Of a DNA stretch of 64,000 nucleotides, positions 61,971 to 64,000 are shown piece by piece. Both the position numbers and the translations under genes were made by a program. The stretch covers positions 186,001 to 250,000 of the forward strand of contig NZ_JARFVC010000002.1 in assembly GCF_029193815.1 (NCBI RefSeq), given 5' to 3'. The notes beneath the pieces were generated by a model, which had not been told where the DNA came from, did no database searches, and worked only from the letters and a program-made list of their open reading frames with translations. Origin of the DNA: Cytobacillus sp. S13-E01 (lineage in GTDB: Bacteria > Bacillota > Bacilli > Bacillales > Bacillaceae_L). Each line of letters begins with the position of its first letter. Position 1 is the first letter of the stretch.

Positions 61971-63029
61971 TTACTGCGTTACTTTTGCTTTTTCGGCTCT
62001 ACGTTTTTCAACTAAAGGCATTACTTTGTCTGAAAACCGTTTCATTTCCTCTAGTTGCGGAGAGAACTGAAGCAATAATAAATCTAGTCCGGCCTCTTCG
62101 AATTCAATGATTTTATCAGCAATTTCTTCTGGAGTACCAATTAGATTCGGACGTAGGCCGCGATTTGAAACAGAATAGTCATAAAGGCTTACTTTTTGTT
62201 CAAGTTGAGATTTTGAAGTAAAGTCATTAAAACCTACATATCCTGCAGCGTTTTTGACATCTGTTATTCTATTTAACTCTTGTTCTACCTCAGCATTTGT
62301 GTCTCTACAAACAACATACGCAGCCATTCCAAAGGAAGAAAACGGTTGGTTTTCTGTGTTTGCACGTAATTCCTTCATACCCGCAATTTTTTCTCTAATT
62401 TCTTCTACAGTACCTCCATGCATAACGTAAGCATCACAATGGTTGCTTATCATCTGTTTTCCACGAGGACTTTCCCCTCCAGCATATAGAACAGGATTTG
62501 GCCTTTGAACAGGTTTTGGAAATAGCTTGGTATCTTGAATTTGATAAAATTGACCATCATATGAGAAGCTATCATTCTCCCATAATCCCTTTAGCACATT
62601 AATAAATTCCTCTGTTCGATCATATCTTTCATCATGCTCTGTGAATATTCCACCATATTGCTTCGCTTCTTCCGCCCACCATGCTGATACAACATTTAAT
62701 GTGAAACGTCCATTTGAGATCCTATCAATATTAGCAGCCATTTTCGCTGTTACAGCTGGATTATGAAATCCCGGTCTAACAGCGGTCATGATCTCAATTT
62801 TTTCCGTTACAGAAGCTAATGCAGCCGCGGTTGTCCACGCTTCTAATGAATCCGCCTCTACTCCTTTTATGTCATTTAAATAAAGTTCAGCGATAAGAGT
62901 TGTATCATACCCCCATTTTTCAGCAGCTTGAATTACTTCTTTTGCATATTCAAATGTTGGTGGCATTCCTTCATCCTCAACGTTTCTTAACCATCCTCCA
63001 AAGATTGGTAACCAAAATCCGTATTTCAT
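61971..63029 (-). CDS. LLM-class flavin-dependent monooxygenase (SfnG/SsuD-like)
   Basis: 352 aa. Luciferase-like TIM barrel: YGFWLPIFGGWLRNVEDE at the N-terminus, EIMTAVRPGFHNPAVTAKMAA, NVVSAWWAEEAKQYGG, ERYDRTEEFINVLKGLW and LYAGGESPRGKQ. The N-terminal FGGWLRNV block resembles dimethylsulfone monooxygenase SfnG and alkanesulfonate monooxygenases, which release sulfite for sulfur supply using FMNH2. Substrate is not certain. Confidence 0.85.
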   Translation of the reverse strand: MKYGFWLPIFGGWLRNVEDEGMPPTFEYAKEVIQAAEKWGYDTTLIAELYLNDIKGVEADSLEAWTTAAALASVTEKIEIMTAVRPGFHNPAVTAKMAANIDRISNGRFTLNVVSAWWAEEAKQYGGIFTEHDERYDRTEEFINVLKGLWENDSFSYDGQFYQIQDTKLFPKPVQRPNPVLYAGGESPRGKQMISNHCDAYVMHGGTVEEIREKIAGMKELRANTENQPFSSFGMAAYVVCRDTNAEVEQELNRITDVKNAAGYVGFNDFTSKSQLEQKVSLYDYSVSNRGLRPNLIGTPEEIADKIIEFEEAGLDLLLLQFSPQLEEMKRFSDKVMPLVEKRRAEKAKVTQ

Positions 63030-63090
63030 GTTAGTATTCTCCCTTCAATTATTAAGGCTATTTTTTCGTATATCTTATTGCTTTACTCAA

Positions 63091-64000
63091 TTAACAAGGA
63101 CAAACATAGCCATTGTTATAACTATTTTTTATTAATTGGACTGCTGGCTCAGGATCGTCTTTATCGATTACCGCATCAAGTAAGAACTCATTTGGTAGCT
63201 GTCCAGTAACTATTTTTTCTAATTCAACGTCAGTCAAATGTCCAAATGTACTACCCGCTTTTTTCTCTTGTTTTAATTTTAGGTAGTCCTTAAAATAGAC
63301 CCATTTCACATCGTCCCTTTGAGTGGTCTTTGTCTCAACATCTTCTCCAATTGCTTCAGAATATGCCATTAGCGGCAAATTAATCCCGGCCTTTATTGGT
63401 AAGTCAATCCATTTCCATGTTCTTGTGTTAATGTCTAATAATTTGTATGTATGATCCCTTGAATCAAAAATAAATTCAGATTCAGAGATACCTTGATAGC
63501 TAAGAATTTCTAATATTTCAGAGCCATCTTTTACGATAGACTCAATATATTTCGAGATTACTAAACACCCTGTACCAAACGATATTGGGTACTGTTCTAT
63601 TTTTTGACCGACAAAGGCGCCTTTGACACTGCCGTTTATTCCAACATATGAACAAAGTGAAAAGAAATCTGATAATGACTCGCCGATTATTTCCTGAATT
63701 ACGACACCATGTCCAGCTACCTTAGATAGTGTTGTAAGTAACTTTTCTTTATTCTCTATTTCAAATACTTTTACCCCAAAGGCGTCATAAAAACTTCTTT
63801 GCTCTACTGGTTTAACAATACATGGGTATGGAAGTGCTTCTGTTAATTCTTCCTTTGATTCCCATTCTTCTGGATACCATGTTTTAGGTATTGGGATGTT
63901 TAGCTCTTCAGCTTTTTTATACAAATGTTTTTTATTTAAAATTTGATCGATAATCTCCAATTCAGAAAATGGAAAGTGGTAATATTCTGACAATCTTTCA
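63091..64000 (-). CDS. ATP-grasp domain protein (5' end outside window)
   Basis: At least 300 residues; the frame stays open to the window edge, so the N-terminal Rossmann-like part lies outside. Visible ATP-grasp elements: KKHLYKKAEELNIPIPKTW, PYPCIVKPVEQRSFYD (ATP Lys), VVIQEIIGE, LLDINTRTWKWI (metal ligands). Carboxylate-amine ligase type, related to enzymes that extend glycopeptides, amino acids or teichuronate-like chains; substrate unknown. C-terminus ends in GYVCPC. Confidence 0.82.
   Translation of the reverse strand, partial: ERLSEYYHFPFSELEIIDQILNKKHLYKKAEELNIPIPKTWYPEEWESKEELTEALPYPCIVKPVEQRSFYDAFGVKVFEIENKEKLLTTLSKVAGHGVVIQEIIGESLSDFFSLCSYVGINGSVKGAFVGQKIEQYPISFGTGCLVISKYIESIVKDGSEILEILSYQGISESEFIFDSRDHTYKLLDINTRTWKWIDLPIKAGINLPLMAYSEAIGEDVETKTTQRDDVKWVYFKDYLKLKQEKKAGSTFGHLTDVELEKIVTGQLPNEFLLDAVIDKDDPEPAVQLIKNSYNNGYVCPC

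Overview
The window is low-GC DNA from an endospore-forming Bacillaceae bacterium. The evidence is a set of sporulation and germination genes (sspH-type SASP, CotF-like coat protein, YjcZ, Spo0M, a complete GerA-type germinant receptor), bacillithiol genes (bshB2-yojF), HPr with both His15 and Ser46, and strong GGAGG Shine-Dalgarno sites with many TTG and GTG starts. A perfect Fnr box in front of a molybdoenzyme operon and a second molybdopterin oxidoreductase at the left edge suggest a facultative anaerobe.

Layout. 1-9.7 kb: FdhF/YdeP-type oxidoreductase (cut by the window edge), TVP38 membrane protein with an EEP phosphatase, a phosphodiesterase, a TerC metal exporter, bshB2-yojF with an IS605-like RNA element fused to the bshB2 3' end, then sspH, HPr and a CopZ-like chaperone. 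9.7-12.2 kb: CotF-like, EcsC-like and ferritin-like small genes. 12.2-17.05 kb: a five-gene Fnr-controlled operon encoding a membrane cytochrome b, a NarB/NasC-type molybdenum catalytic subunit, a 4x[4Fe-4S] subunit, a Tat-exported Rieske protein and a small membrane protein. 17.05-18.4 kb: repeat-rich, apparently gene-free. 18.4-26.4 kb: methyltransferase, VanY/DacB-type peptidase, deoD, GDPD, Spo0M and several small genes, including homologues of YodL, YozD, YodN and YozE in the order of the B. subtilis yod region.

26.5-38.9 kb is an accessory, decaying block lying between yozE and yokU, which are adjacent in B. subtilis. It holds an M42 peptidase, a HesB-like gene with an in-frame TGA followed by a SECIS-like hairpin (probable selenoprotein), an RNase J paralogue, dus, a truncated IS1595-type transposase and a run of broken genes: GNAT, flavoprotein, SDR, MFS, a TetR-glycosidase chimera, a second kamA 3' fragment, and a membrane protein split at an A AAA AAG slippery heptamer.

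38.9-52.6 kb resumes the yod/kam locus: yokU-kamA behind a textbook sigma-54 promoter, a sigma-54 activator (KamR-like), ablB, then (after an inserted gerD-B-A-C operon and a phosphoesterase) the yodT-S-R-Q operon with a perfect cre site. Together these suggest sporulation-linked lysine/beta-lysine metabolism. 52.6-64 kb: flavoprotein, epimerase, yjcZ, LysE exporter, P1 peptidase, D-amino acid transaminase, a CstA / cory-CC-star-like / ArsA cluster, an LLM monooxygenase and an ATP-grasp protein cut by the right edge. Several dispersed structured repeat families occur in the intergenic regions.
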